Source: Saprospiraceae bacterium
GTDB taxonomy: Bacteria; Bacteroidota; Bacteroidia; Chitinophagales; Saprospiraceae
Direction: 5' to 3'
Assembly: GCA_029262995.1 (NCBI GenBank)
Contig: JAJCYH010000026.1
Coordinates: 1 to 64,000, forward strand
DNA length: 64,000 nt
A model generated the notes under the pieces. That model did no database searches. It saw only the letters and a program-made list of their open reading frames with translations, and had not been told where the DNA came from. The position numbers and the translations under genes are program-made. Below are positions 53,166 through 62,956 of the stretch, piece after piece. Positions within the stretch are counted from its first letter, which is position 1, and every line of letters begins with the position of its first letter.

Positions 53166-55772
53166 CTACTTTTTAATTACCTTTCTGTTTTCTCTCCGAT
53201 CACCAGAAACAACAGATATAAAATATGTTCCAGAAGGATACAGCTCTAGATTTAAATAATTGATTTGATTTTCAAGTTTGGATTGCATCAACAGGTGCCC
53301 CGACGAACTGTATAGGTTGAGATCTGCGGGCATCAACCATTCATCATCCAAGCTAACCGCAACCCAGCTTGTTGTTGGATTTGGGTAAACAATCATCTCA
53401 TGTTCTATAAATATGTTGTCATCGGGTTCTATGTTGTCAATCCATTTTGCCAAAGAATCTACATATATCTGATCTGCTAGACTTCGACCAATTGGTGGCA
53501 TCTTATTCTCTCCCAAACTTGAATCTCTAATCCACAACTCTGAATTAGAATGATATCCTGGCTTAATAATAAGCCCACCTTGAGTAGACGCACGGCTGGA
53601 ATTTGGAAGATCGTAATATGCATTCAACTTGCGAGAGCTTAGCAATCTGAAATCTAGGAAAACATCTGACAATCCACCAAAACGATGACATGAAGAACAA
53701 TTTGAATCAAGATATGATCTAATTCTCCACTCCAAATCTACTTCATCATCAGTAATAGAACTTGATTTGATGTAATCGGAAGGTAAAGATATATTTTCAT
53801 CAAATAATCCATTTTGATTAAAATATTCAAGCTGATTTATTTTTAAACCAGATTGAGGATAAACAATTTCCTTGTTCAATTGATGTGTCTTTACACCTAA
53901 TACAAACTCAGCGTTTTGCGTATGGCAAGTCATACATTGATCTCGACTTGGATATCCCCAATCTTGAGTATAACTGTATTGGCCATTTTCATAAATGTCA
54001 AAAGATTTGCTGGTTCCACCTCCAAGTAAAATCGCATCGGTTCCCTCCTCATTCCATTTATAAGTTAACCCATAAGAAGTGTTTGCCTCAGCCATAATTA
54101 AAAATCTTGTTTCCAGAGGGACAATAATTCCTGAATCTTGATCTGAAACTTTTAACTCAAAGTGTTTGATAAATACTGTTCCTTCGGGAAATCGCCAATC
54201 CTCTTCTCTCGAAAATTTAATCCTCTCAGATGCACTATCAAATACACCATCATTTGGAATTGCAATCCATCTTTTTTTGAAAGCACCATCAGAGTATAAT
54301 GGCGCATTTATATCATAAGGAATAACTCCATCAATCACTGCCAAATCATTTAAGTCTGTGAAAACACCCAGTTCAGATAATTTTGCTGGTGGATCTTTTA
54401 TCTCAGACGTTTTGCGAAGCTTAAATATTTTCCCTTCCTTTGAATAGTCTTCTCCCATTACACTTATAAAAATATCACCATTAAGCATTTCATAGACACC
54501 AGTAATGCCTGGTTTCTCAGGCAAGTCAATCGGTAAGGATCTGATATCCGAAATTAATACTTCAAGCTCAGATTCTTCTCCACTTGCCTCACTCGTAAGT
54601 GCAAAAAGCTTGTTCAGGTTGTAATCAGCAAACAAGTACTTTCCATTCAGGTTTGGAAATTTTATTCCTTGATAACTGCCTCCACCAATTATACAAGAAC
54701 TGACTCCTCGTTCAACTTCGTAATAAACCTCCTTTTCATTTCCAATATAATTTATTGGTCTTTCATGTACTTCAGAATCCACATAACCTTCTCTGTAAGG
54801 CCATTGACAATTGTCTGATTTATCAATTAAATTGATTTCCTCTCTTACCTCTGATCCCACATCAGCTAACCAAATTAGCTTTCTGCTCTCGTCGTATTGC
54901 ATTGTAAAAGGACTTCTTATCCCAATGGCATAAAATTCCTCTAATATTTCCCCTTCTTCACTGAGCCAGGGATTATCATTTGGAATAGAATAATGCTGTG
55001 AAAAAGACTCTCCCCAATTATCTGGTGGCTCTTCATTAGATTGTGGCTGTCTCCTGATTGGATGACTTTTTAAAGGATCGTTATCAACATCAATTCTTAG
55101 AATTCCACTAAAAAATCCCCCGTCTATGCGTTGGGATGATACCGATTGAAATTCATCAAAACCCTCATCACCAATTGCTAAATATAAAAATTCATCAATC
55201 CCAAAGAACATAGATCCTCCATCATGCCATGAACTTCTGTCATACTGCTGGATCAAAATAAGTTCCGAGTTTTCGTCAAACTTTTCTTTTTCAATATCCC
55301 ACTCAAATGAAGACAGTCTGTTAAATCCTCTATTGTCCCATTCTTCTGGATTAGGCTTGGTTTTGTAGTAAATGAATACTTTATTGAAACCTGAATCAGT
55401 GTCAGGATCAAACTTGGGATGCAATGCTACGCCTACTGATCCACAATCACCTAACTTAAATGTCCTAGAACTTATATCTAAAACAACTGTCTTCTCCTGA
55501 TTGATGATATCCAATTGAAGTAATTGACCTCCCTTAGATAAAATCAATATATCATCTGTATCAGAAAACGGAATTATTCGAACCGGAGCAGTAATATCTA
55601 ACTCAGGAAACACATCATCCAAATGGAACGATCCCTGTAGGCCCGGTACCTTAGATGGGAAAACGCCATTTAAATACGCACCCATCTCACCTGGTGGATT
55701 TAATGCCTGATAGCCCCAAAGACCAAAGAGTACAATGAAAATAGAATAGACTATATGCAGCTTTCTTACCAT
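53166..55772 (-). CDS. T9SS-exported PQQ-dehydrogenase-like protein with CxxCH motifs
   Basis: 868 residues. Signal peptide 1-25. Residues about 50-450 look like a soluble glucose/sorbosone dehydrogenase propeller (VGVALHPKFD, HDGGSMFFGIDEFLYLAIGDEG part, ADVGSEVREEINLI). A second module (IPYDINAPLYSDG) is followed by CMTCH at about 612-616 and SSCH (CSSCH) at about 690-694, two potential haem c sites. A T9SS domain starts at about 794 (VYPNPTTSWVAV). A surface-exposed oxidoreductase is inferred; whether PQQ and haem are bound is not shown. Confidence 0.82.
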   Translation of the reverse strand: MVRKLHIVYSIFIVLFGLWGYQALNPPGEMGAYLNGVFPSKVPGLQGSFHLDDVFPELDITAPVRIIPFSDTDDILILSKGGQLLQLDIINQEKTVVLDISSRTFKLGDCGSVGVALHPKFDPDTDSGFNKVFIYYKTKPNPEEWDNRGFNRLSSFEWDIEKEKFDENSELILIQQYDRSSWHDGGSMFFGIDEFLYLAIGDEGFDEFQSVSSQRIDGGFFSGILRIDVDNDPLKSHPIRRQPQSNEEPPDNWGESFSQHYSIPNDNPWLSEEGEILEEFYAIGIRSPFTMQYDESRKLIWLADVGSEVREEINLIDKSDNCQWPYREGYVDSEVHERPINYIGNEKEVYYEVERGVSSCIIGGGSYQGIKFPNLNGKYLFADYNLNKLFALTSEASGEESELEVLISDIRSLPIDLPEKPGITGVYEMLNGDIFISVMGEDYSKEGKIFKLRKTSEIKDPPAKLSELGVFTDLNDLAVIDGVIPYDINAPLYSDGAFKKRWIAIPNDGVFDSASERIKFSREEDWRFPEGTVFIKHFELKVSDQDSGIIVPLETRFLIMAEANTSYGLTYKWNEEGTDAILLGGGTSKSFDIYENGQYSYTQDWGYPSRDQCMTCHTQNAEFVLGVKTHQLNKEIVYPQSGLKINQLEYFNQNGLFDENISLPSDYIKSSSITDDEVDLEWRIRSYLDSNCSSCHRFGGLSDVFLDFRLLSSRKLNAYYDLPNSSRASTQGGLIIKPGYHSNSELWIRDSSLGENKMPPIGRSLADQIYVDSLAKWIDNIEPDDNIFIEHEMIVYPNPTTSWVAVSLDDEWLMPADLNLYSSSGHLLMQSKLENQINYLNLELYPSGTYFISVVSGDRRENRKVIKK

Positions 55773-55888
55773 ATGAATTTTCTGATATTTAGAAATTTAA
55801 TTTTTCTTCAATCTAAGGGATATTCCAATGCCTCTCAAAATAATTTTAATTTTTAGAATACATTTGTCTTCACTGGCTTATTAGACTT

Positions 55889-56989
55889 TTATCTTTTCTT
55901 ATATTTTCCCAATATCTCCACAATTTTTTTAGATGCTGTTCCATCACCATACAATTTTTTGCAATCATGATTTCTCTCTAATAATTTTAAAATATCCCTT
56001 TCCAAGGTTTCAATCTTATATAACATAAAACTATTATCATCAATAATTTCTTTACGTTCAGTCTCAGTCCTAAGCACAATTAATGGTTTGCCCAAATAAG
56101 GTGCTTCTTCCTGTATTCCGCCACTGTCTGACAAAATAAGATCTGCTTTGTCCATTAAGAATATGAAATCGGTATAAGGCAGCGGTGTTGAAACAAATAG
56201 TAACTCCTCCATACCTGTTGTCGCAAATTGAGCTTTTGTGTTAGGGTTAGGATGCTCAACACAGACCAATGCCAGATTATTATTCTTTACTATTTCGGAC
56301 AATGAAGAATATATATCCGAAATTTCCTTCCCTTGATTTTCTCGTCTGTGCATGGTTAACAATAACAGTCGTCGTTTACAAATGTCCTTTTGATTTCTGA
56401 TAAAAGAACTCAAATTATCGTCTGGTGTGTAATCGTCCAGATTTGAAACCGCATATAAAAAAGCATCAATGCCCGTATTCCCTGTTACATGGATATCATT
56501 AATGTTAATTCCTTCTGAGATTAAGTTTTGTCTTGATTTAATGCTTGGCGCAAAATGAATATCTGCTAACCGACTGATCATCTGTCTGAACATTTCTTCG
56601 GGGAAAGGACTCTCTTTGTTTCCACTTCTAAGTCCAGCTTCAACATGACATAATTGGATATGATTAAGCTTCGCGGATATTGCTCCACAATAACTGCTAA
56701 GAGTATCACCTTGAACAATAACAAGGTCCGGCTTTAGCTCCTGAAATAATGTATTGAGCCTTATATTGATACCGCCCATTTTATCAATCAGATCATTTGT
56801 CCTCTTTTCTAAAATTAATGACGTATCTGCTTGGATTCCAAAATCGTTCAAAGCCTGTGATAGTAGTTCCGTATGTTGACCTGTAGTACATAAATGTGTA
56901 TCAAAGCTTTTGTTTTGAAGCAATAACTTATATAAAATCGCCATTTTTATGGCTTCCGGGCGTGTCCCAATTATTATGAGAATTTTCAA
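55889..56989 (-). CDS. wecB: UDP-N-acetylglucosamine 2-epimerase (non-hydrolysing)
   Basis: 366 residues, normal length. IIGTRPEAIKMA (4-15), HVEAGLRSGNKESPFPEEMFR (split HVEAGLRSG and PFPEEMFR, about 115-135), DSGGIQEEAPYLGKP (about 285-300). Interconverts UDP-GlcNAc and UDP-ManNAc, a precursor for surface glycans. TTG start. Divergent from the glycosyltransferase gene with only 14 bases between the two starts. Confidence 0.95.
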   Translation of the reverse strand: MKILIIIGTRPEAIKMAILYKLLLQNKSFDTHLCTTGQHTELLSQALNDFGIQADTSLILEKRTNDLIDKMGGINIRLNTLFQELKPDLVIVQGDTLSSYCGAISAKLNHIQLCHVEAGLRSGNKESPFPEEMFRQMISRLADIHFAPSIKSRQNLISEGININDIHVTGNTGIDAFLYAVSNLDDYTPDDNLSSFIRNQKDICKRRLLLLTMHRRENQGKEISDIYSSLSEIVKNNNLALVCVEHPNPNTKAQFATTGMEELLFVSTPLPYTDFIFLMDKADLILSDSGGIQEEAPYLGKPLIVLRTETERKEIIDDNSFMLYKIETLERDILKLLERNHDCKKLYGDGTASKKIVEILGKYKKR

Positions 56990-57003
56990 GGATTTATAGC
57001 TTT

Positions 57004-58062
57004 ATGCAAATATCTAAGAAACTACTATTTTTCTATCTAAGCAAGTCTGCTTGCTTGGATTATTCTATTTCCATGAGTAGTGCTCTTGAAAATGAAAATC
57101 CTGATGTCTTTGTCAATCGGTCCAATAAATCCAGTTTCCCAAACCATAATTCCAGTTTTCACATTCCTTCTAATGCACTACTTCTAATTTGTTATGTGCC
57201 CATTTTCGCCTTGAGGCTTTTTAGGCTTTTGAGAAAATACGCCTTAAACTCAATTCCTGTTGTTCTTTATTCACCAAGCTTTCATCCTTTAAACTTAATC
57301 CTTGCAATAGCTGCAAGAATTTACAAGCTTCCATACTTTATTACTGTTCACGATTATGAAAGTCATTTGGGTGAAGAAAATAAAACTGTTGAATTCATAC
57401 AAAAACTATGTATTAAACTATCCTCAAATAGCATTTTTCTGAGTGACCACGAAAGAAGTAAAGCCCTAATTGATGGTTTTGAGAAAAACAAACTGATGCT
57501 AATTCCTCATCCTGTCTTACAAATTACACACAAACACTCCCTTGAGCATTCTCCAAATCTAACGGTGCTCTTCCTAGGAAGAATTAGAAAATATAAGGGG
57601 ATTGAAATATTAATTGAAGCAGCAAAAGAATTGCCTCAATTTAAATTTACAATTGCTGGTGACGGTGACTGGACTGAACTCCAGTCGTTTCCTTCTAATA
57701 TTGCATGCATTAGAAAAAAACTTACCGAAGAGGAAATTTCCCAATTGCTTTTAAATCATCACGTACTTGTATTGCCTTATGTTAACGCCTCTCAATCTGG
57801 AATACTTTCTCTTGGCTTAGGCACTAATATTCCGATGATCATCACAACGCAAGGAGGACTAGTTGAACAAATCAATGCAGATTCCGCATTATGGATAAAA
57901 CCTGAAACTATTGAAATAATAGAAGCTTTAAAAAGCATCTCATACAGTAAACAAACCTACAAAACGCTTAAAGAGGAACTCGAGAAAGAAAAGTATTATC
58001 GAATCAATATCTTCAACGAGAAATTAGATTCTTTAAAAAGCTATTTATTTCTACATCAATAA
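57004..58062 (+). CDS. glycosyltransferase, GT4-like
   Basis: 352 residues, GT-B fold. N-domain DYSISMSSALENENPDVFV and the hydrophobic stretch near 60-75; C-domain VLFLGRIRKYKGIEILIEAA (about 188-207), GDGDW and a nucleotide site LPYVNASQSGILSLGLG (about 258-274) with EQ after. Transfers a sugar during surface glycan assembly; donor unknown. The 3' end overlaps the convergent glycosyltransferase gene by 12 bases. Confidence 0.82.
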   Translation: MQISKKLLFFYLSKSACLDYSISMSSALENENPDVFVNRSNKSSFPNHNSSFHIPSNALLLICYVPIFALRLFRLLRKYALNSIPVVLYSPSFHPLNLILAIAARIYKLPYFITVHDYESHLGEENKTVEFIQKLCIKLSSNSIFLSDHERSKALIDGFEKNKLMLIPHPVLQITHKHSLEHSPNLTVLFLGRIRKYKGIEILIEAAKELPQFKFTIAGDGDWTELQSFPSNIACIRKKLTEEEISQLLLNHHVLVLPYVNASQSGILSLGLGTNIPMIITTQGGLVEQINADSALWIKPETIEIIEALKSISYSKQTYKTLKEELEKEKYYRINIFNEKLDSLKSYLFLHQ

Positions 58063-59334
58063 TTCTATATAATCCATAGCCAATTTAGCAGGCAAGTATT
58101 CGCTTACAGCATTCAAGCTTACTGTATTGGACCTCCTTCTTCTAGATATAAAATCTAGGAAATTATTTCTATTCTCATTATAATCTGTTTCAGACAAATT
58201 TATCGTCATTAGCTCCACCCTGCCTTTAAGAAAACGGTTACTCAAATCGTCTTTTAAGAGTGAGATATTTATTACAGGCTTTTGTAGAAATAAAAAATCA
58301 ACCAGTTTGCTCGGTAAATGATAATTGGTCTTGTTTCCAAAGTTTATCAATAAGTCAAAGCGTGAAACCATCTCAAAAAGTTCAGATCTCGCTTTATAGC
58401 TTTCAAGATAGACAAGGTCATTCAACATAGGATATCTCTTGAAAACCTGTTCTACAAAATGTCCGTGATCGCCAAAAAAATGAAACTGATAATTGGAAAG
58501 TATCGCTGGGTCTTCTAAGTCTATCCTTGATAAGAAATCTAAAAAAGCTTCGGGAGACCTAACATTTTCGTAGAAATTACCCATAAAAGCAATCCTGATC
58601 TTTTCATCTTCATTTATCGTTTTTTGACTATAAGCAATCTCTGCAAATATAGGAGGGATGACTGATGTTTTCCCTACAGAACAATCAAATAGTCTTTCAT
58701 ACGCCGTCTTAGCATTTTGATTTGTTACTACTACTTTATTTGCCAATTGAAAGCAACTTTCTTCAGATTTTAAATTTTTAGATTTATATAGCGCGCGATT
58801 ATTAATCCGAAAAATATCAGAATACGAAAATGGATCCTGGATGTCCATTAACCAGATCAATTCTTTATTTTCCTTCTTCAGAGATTGTGCAATAAGGTGA
58901 TTGGTATATGGAAGACCGACACTGATTACATGGGTTATCTCATTTTCTTTAATCAACTTTCTGGCAAGCTTCTTCCCCGGTTTAAAGAATAAAACAGAAC
59001 CATCTGGCCAATATAATCTTCTCCAAGTGTTATCTACTATTTTTTCAAGCACTCTTCGAAACATTCCTGAATTCCCTCGCCTTTTTTCAGAGCTAATGTT
59101 CCTTCTCTCTGTCTTTCCTGTAAAGTTGTAAAAGGCGTCCAACAAAGTATGATGTCCTGTTCTGTAGGTACTAATATTCTTATCAATAGATACATTTTCT
59201 TCACCAGCTAACTTTGTTGTCAGAACGTATAGCTTATGTCCTTTATTTGTAAATTCCCTTATTAAAGCCGTCCATCTAATTGTATTAGGCGTCTGAGCAG
59301 GCAAATATGGACTTATGATTAAAAGAATATTCAT
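58051..59334 (-). CDS. glycosyltransferase-like protein
   Basis: 427 residues. Start ILLIISPYLPAQTPNTIRW is the GT4 N-domain loop; FMGNFYENVRSPEAFLDFL and FHFFGDHGHFVEQVF belong to the C-domain, with LVYLESYKARSELFEMVSR and DLLINFGNKTNYHLPSKL. It has the GT4 outline but lacks the usual E-x7-E, so the activity is less certain. Convergent with the preceding gene; divergent from the MarR gene. Confidence 0.75.
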   Translation of the reverse strand: MNILLIISPYLPAQTPNTIRWTALIREFTNKGHKLYVLTTKLAGEENVSIDKNISTYRTGHHTLLDAFYNFTGKTERRNISSEKRRGNSGMFRRVLEKIVDNTWRRLYWPDGSVLFFKPGKKLARKLIKENEITHVISVGLPYTNHLIAQSLKKENKELIWLMDIQDPFSYSDIFRINNRALYKSKNLKSEESCFQLANKVVVTNQNAKTAYERLFDCSVGKTSVIPPIFAEIAYSQKTINEDEKIRIAFMGNFYENVRSPEAFLDFLSRIDLEDPAILSNYQFHFFGDHGHFVEQVFKRYPMLNDLVYLESYKARSELFEMVSRFDLLINFGNKTNYHLPSKLVDFLFLQKPVINISLLKDDLSNRFLKGRVELMTINLSETDYNENRNNFLDFISRRRRSNTVSLNAVSEYLPAKLAMDYIELLM

Positions 59335-59422
59335 TAAAATTTGATATTACCTTAATTATAAATAAGAGAATTGCTAAATTAGAAAGCTTTTCAATCATAG
59401 CAGCATTCAAAATATTTTAATT

Positions 59423-59851
59423 GTGTTCAAACAAAAAATTATCAAGGAAAAATTATTGTATCTCTCATTAGAGGGTACTACTAAAAAAATTAGAGAACAC
59501 TTTAACCGTCTGACTATATTTAAAGACTATAATATCAGTCTTGAGCAATGGTTTATCCTTGAAGCAATAGGTAGACAACCTGGCATCCATCAAAAATCAA
59601 TAATAAAAATTCTAAGAAAAGAACCAGCGTCTGTATCACGGATGGTAAATAAGCTAATATCAAGAGGGTTTATTGAGAGGAGCCGACATATGGAAGACAA
59701 AAAAGTACAACAACTGCTATTAATCGAAAAAGGGCTTGAGCTGTTTAAGAATCACAAGAATGAAATTGACAAGGAATTTAGAGAAATTTTCAACACTATC
59801 TATGAAAGAGAACTTTACTTGGTTATGGATATTTTAAAAAGAATTGAATAA
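59423..59851 (+). CDS. MarR-family transcriptional regulator
   Basis: 142 residues, GTG start. Winged helix: LEQWFILEAIGRQPGIHQKSI, RKEPASVSRMVNKLISRGFIERS region and EDKKVQQLLLIEKG. Controls a nearby operon or an unlinked set; its ligand is unknown. It sits between two surface-glycan genes and overlaps the flippase gene tail-to-tail by 18 bases. Confidence 0.9.
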   Translation: MFKQKIIKEKLLYLSLEGTTKKIREHFNRLTIFKDYNISLEQWFILEAIGRQPGIHQKSIIKILRKEPASVSRMVNKLISRGFIERSRHMEDKKVQQLLLIEKGLELFKNHKNEIDKEFREIFNTIYERELYLVMDILKRIE

Positions 59852-61228
59852 TTCAATTTTCCTAATGTAATAAAGTAGATATGTATTTATTGCAATCACA
59901 ACGATCATCAAAAGGCTAAAAAGCAAGCAATTATTCTGATGAAGAAAACCGATTAAATTTAATATTGTAAAAACGAGTAGAAAGTATAAAAGCGGAATAA
60001 AATAATTCAAAGTAGACAATAGTCTTTTTGGAATTAAAATGAAAAAAGCCATTATGTAAATAATTAGAAAAATGACGATTTGAGCTTTTAAATACGAAAC
60101 TACTCCCCACTGCGCAAACCAAGCAGATATTACAATTAAGGGAATTGAATAAGATAACATCCAATAAAAAAACTTTTTTGTTAATCCCAAACTATAAAGT
60201 AAAATATCAAGTGGGTTTAATAAGATAATAATAGCCCCAAATACAGACACCCAAATAATCAGATCGTAAGGAACGAGTATTGAAACACTTATATATTTAG
60301 CTATAGCCTTTGCGTTCAAACCAATAATCAAAAAGTAATTCATAAATATAAACATAGAAAGAGCACTATGCTGAGCGTGAGTCCTTCTAAATTTCTGAGG
60401 ATTTTCTTTTGCTTTGACCAATATTGAAAAGCTTACATTCTCTAGAGCACCATAAATCACTAATACAGGTCTAAGAATAATTTTCTTCAATAATTCAAAC
60501 TGCCCAAGTGGCGCTATGCCTAGAAAAATCGATAAGATCCAAACATCCATATAGGACAGCACACTAGCAAAGCATCTCTCAGCGATAATATATTTACTAT
60601 ATCTGAATAAAAAATTCAAATTAATAAAACTTCCATCTCGTCGATAAGAAAAACTTTGGTACTTAAATAAAAAGATAGATAGAAATGATATAAGAAATTT
60701 GACTATTATGGCATAAACCAGACTCCAAATACCACAACCCAGAGATATAAAAAGTAGAAAGATGATTAAATAGGAGATTGACGCAAAGGATTCCATTTTT
60801 GCAAGCTTGACAAATTCAAGATTCCTCTTATGGATGGCGTTATTTACTGTTATATAGGCATTTAGAAATAAGATAGGACAAAGTGTTAGAGTCATCAGTA
60901 GAATATCATTCCCAATATTCAGAAAACAAAAAAATACTACAAGCACAATCATCAACACTGCACTTGAAATCAATAGATTAACATTTACAATTGAAGAATG
61001 ATCTAAATCTAAGGAATCGTCAGTTTGAATAATGCCGAATTCAATACTCTGATCCAAAATATTAATTGGGATAAAAACGAAAGATAAAGCTATTGATAAT
61101 AGACCGAGTGCCTCAGCACCGTAATAATGACCAGCAATAAAAAACACGATTGCTTGTATAAAAACAAACAATAGTTTGGAAATCGAGTTCCAACCAAAAA
61201 GTGATATGATACCCTTCGAACTTTTCAA
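59834..61228 (-). CDS. polysaccharide flippase (Wzx-like)
   Basis: 464 residues, 12 to 14 membrane helices. YGAEALGLLSIALSFVFIP and EFGIIQTDDSLDLDHSSIV belong to the MATE-like Wzx/MOP superfamily (lipopolysaccharide-type flippase), with VNNAIHKRNLEFVKLA and GPLGQ-like IAPLGQFELLKKII following. Moves lipid-linked glycan across the inner membrane. TTG start. Consistent with the wecB and glycosyltransferase genes nearby. Confidence 0.85.
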   Translation of the reverse strand: MKSSKGIISLFGWNSISKLLFVFIQAIVFFIAGHYYGAEALGLLSIALSFVFIPINILDQSIEFGIIQTDDSLDLDHSSIVNVNLLISSAVLMIVLVVFFCFLNIGNDILLMTLTLCPILFLNAYITVNNAIHKRNLEFVKLAKMESFASISYLIIFLLFISLGCGIWSLVYAIIVKFLISFLSIFLFKYQSFSYRRDGSFINLNFLFRYSKYIIAERCFASVLSYMDVWILSIFLGIAPLGQFELLKKIILRPVLVIYGALENVSFSILVKAKENPQKFRRTHAQHSALSMFIFMNYFLIIGLNAKAIAKYISVSILVPYDLIIWVSVFGAIIILLNPLDILLYSLGLTKKFFYWMLSYSIPLIVISAWFAQWGVVSYLKAQIVIFLIIYIMAFFILIPKRLLSTLNYFIPLLYFLLVFTILNLIGFLHQNNCLLFSLLMIVVIAINTYLLYYIRKIELFNSF

Positions 61229-61300
61229 ATTAATTAGAAAGGAGCAGATACCAATAATCCATCAAAGGGTATTGTTACCTGTGAAGTGAGTTAAAGTTAT

Positions 61301-62794
61301 TTAGAGTTCTTTTCTTAATCTGGCAACTGGGATATTTAGCTGTTCTCTGTATTTAGCAACAGTACGTCTTGCGATATTATATCCACCTTTATGCAAAAGC
61401 TCTTTAAGTCTTTCATCAGATTCTGGTCTTTTTTTATTTTCAGATTCGATGATATCTTTTAATATATTCTTAACCTCCAATGTAGAAACTTCTTTTCCAT
61501 CTTGAGTCGTGATAGATTCTGAAAAGAAATCTTTAAGTCTTTTTGTACCAAACTCAGTTTGAACAAATTTACTGTTTGCCACTCTTGAAATTGTAGATAT
61601 ATCTAATCCCGTTACTTCAGAAATGTCTTTTAATATCATTGGTCTTAACCTTCTTTCGTCACCAGTAGTAAAAAACTCAAACTGAAACTGCATGATTGAA
61701 TACATCGTGTTAAATAAAGTATCTTGCCTTTGTTTAATCGCATCAATAAACCACTTTGCGGAATCTATCTTTTGCTTGATAAACATAACAGCTTCCTTTT
61801 CCTTCTTTTCTGCTCTCCTTCCTTTTGTTGAATCTTTATATGACATCAACATTTCCAAATAGTGATCATTTATTCTTAAATCTGGAGCATTCTTACTGTT
61901 GAGACTCAACTCTAGTTCACCATCTCTATTTGAAATAATGAAATCAGGTAGAACATATTGATTCTCGTTGGTATTGGAACTAGAAAATCCACTTGCAGGC
62001 TTAGGGTTTAATTTTAAAATTTCATCAATCGCTTCCTTTAGTTCAGATTCTGAAAGAAAGAGGTTCTTCTGTAGCTTTTGATAATGCTTTTTCGTAAATT
62101 GATCAAAGTGGTTTTCGAGGATTTTTAAGGCTATTGACTTGGCCTTTTTATGATTATCTGGCTCTTTTCTGATTTTATCTTTAATCTGTAAAATCAAACA
62201 TTCCTGAAGCGTTCGAGCACCAATGCCCGGGGGATCCAAGTCCTGAACCTTTGTCAAAACAAAGTTAATTTCTTCTTCTGTTGCGTCAATATTAGATGTA
62301 AATAATAAGTCATCTATTATTGCAAGAGTTTCTCTTCTTAAATAGCCATCTGCATCGATGCTTCCAATAACTTGCTCTGCTATCATCATCTCCTTTTCAT
62401 CCTCAATATCCAGCATTCCCATTTGTCTTTCAAGGTAGTCGTGAAATGAGCCTTGTACTGCAATAGGCATCGTTTTCTCTTCAACATCCTGAACTGAATC
62501 ACTTTTAACTTTATAGCTTACAGGATCATCTTCTATATATTCATTTATATAATCGTCTAATTCAAAATCATCAGACCTCGTATCATCAAAATCATCATCT
62601 CCTGAATCACCGCCTTCTTCTATATCATACACATCGGCAGCATCCTCTCCTTCATCAAGTGCAGGATTGGATTCCAATTCCTCTTTGATTCTCTGATCCA
62701 ATGTTGCTGTTGGAATCTGAAGCAATTTCATAAGCTGTATCTGTTGAGGAGACAGCTTTTGCATCATTTTCTGACTTAAATTTTGTTTAAGCAT
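61301..62794 (-). CDS. rpoN: RNA polymerase sigma-54 factor
   Basis: 497 residues. Region I: KMMQKLSPQQIQLMKLLQIP and LEELESNPALDEGEDA-like ELESNPALDEGE; acidic region II (about 55-115); core-binding region; HTH VTGLDISTISRVANSKFVQT and the RpoN box ARRTVAKYREQLNIP (about 472-486), then RLRKEL. Directs polymerase to -24/-12 promoters, needing an enhancer-binding ATPase that is not in this window. Confidence 0.96.
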   Translation of the reverse strand: MLKQNLSQKMMQKLSPQQIQLMKLLQIPTATLDQRIKEELESNPALDEGEDAADVYDIEEGGDSGDDDFDDTRSDDFELDDYINEYIEDDPVSYKVKSDSVQDVEEKTMPIAVQGSFHDYLERQMGMLDIEDEKEMMIAEQVIGSIDADGYLRRETLAIIDDLLFTSNIDATEEEINFVLTKVQDLDPPGIGARTLQECLILQIKDKIRKEPDNHKKAKSIALKILENHFDQFTKKHYQKLQKNLFLSESELKEAIDEILKLNPKPASGFSSSNTNENQYVLPDFIISNRDGELELSLNSKNAPDLRINDHYLEMLMSYKDSTKGRRAEKKEKEAVMFIKQKIDSAKWFIDAIKQRQDTLFNTMYSIMQFQFEFFTTGDERRLRPMILKDISEVTGLDISTISRVANSKFVQTEFGTKRLKDFFSESITTQDGKEVSTLEVKNILKDIIESENKKRPESDERLKELLHKGGYNIARRTVAKYREQLNIPVARLRKEL

Positions 62795-62956
62795 CTTTAA
62801 TGGCTACTTTAATATTAAAACAATTAAATAGGCATTCTCGTTTCGGTTGACCTGGTTTTATTTATTAACGCAAACAATAATAATGCCATATTGCAAATAA
62901 TCATAATATTTAAATGATTATTTTTCAATCATAAACACATTATAATTAATTATAAT

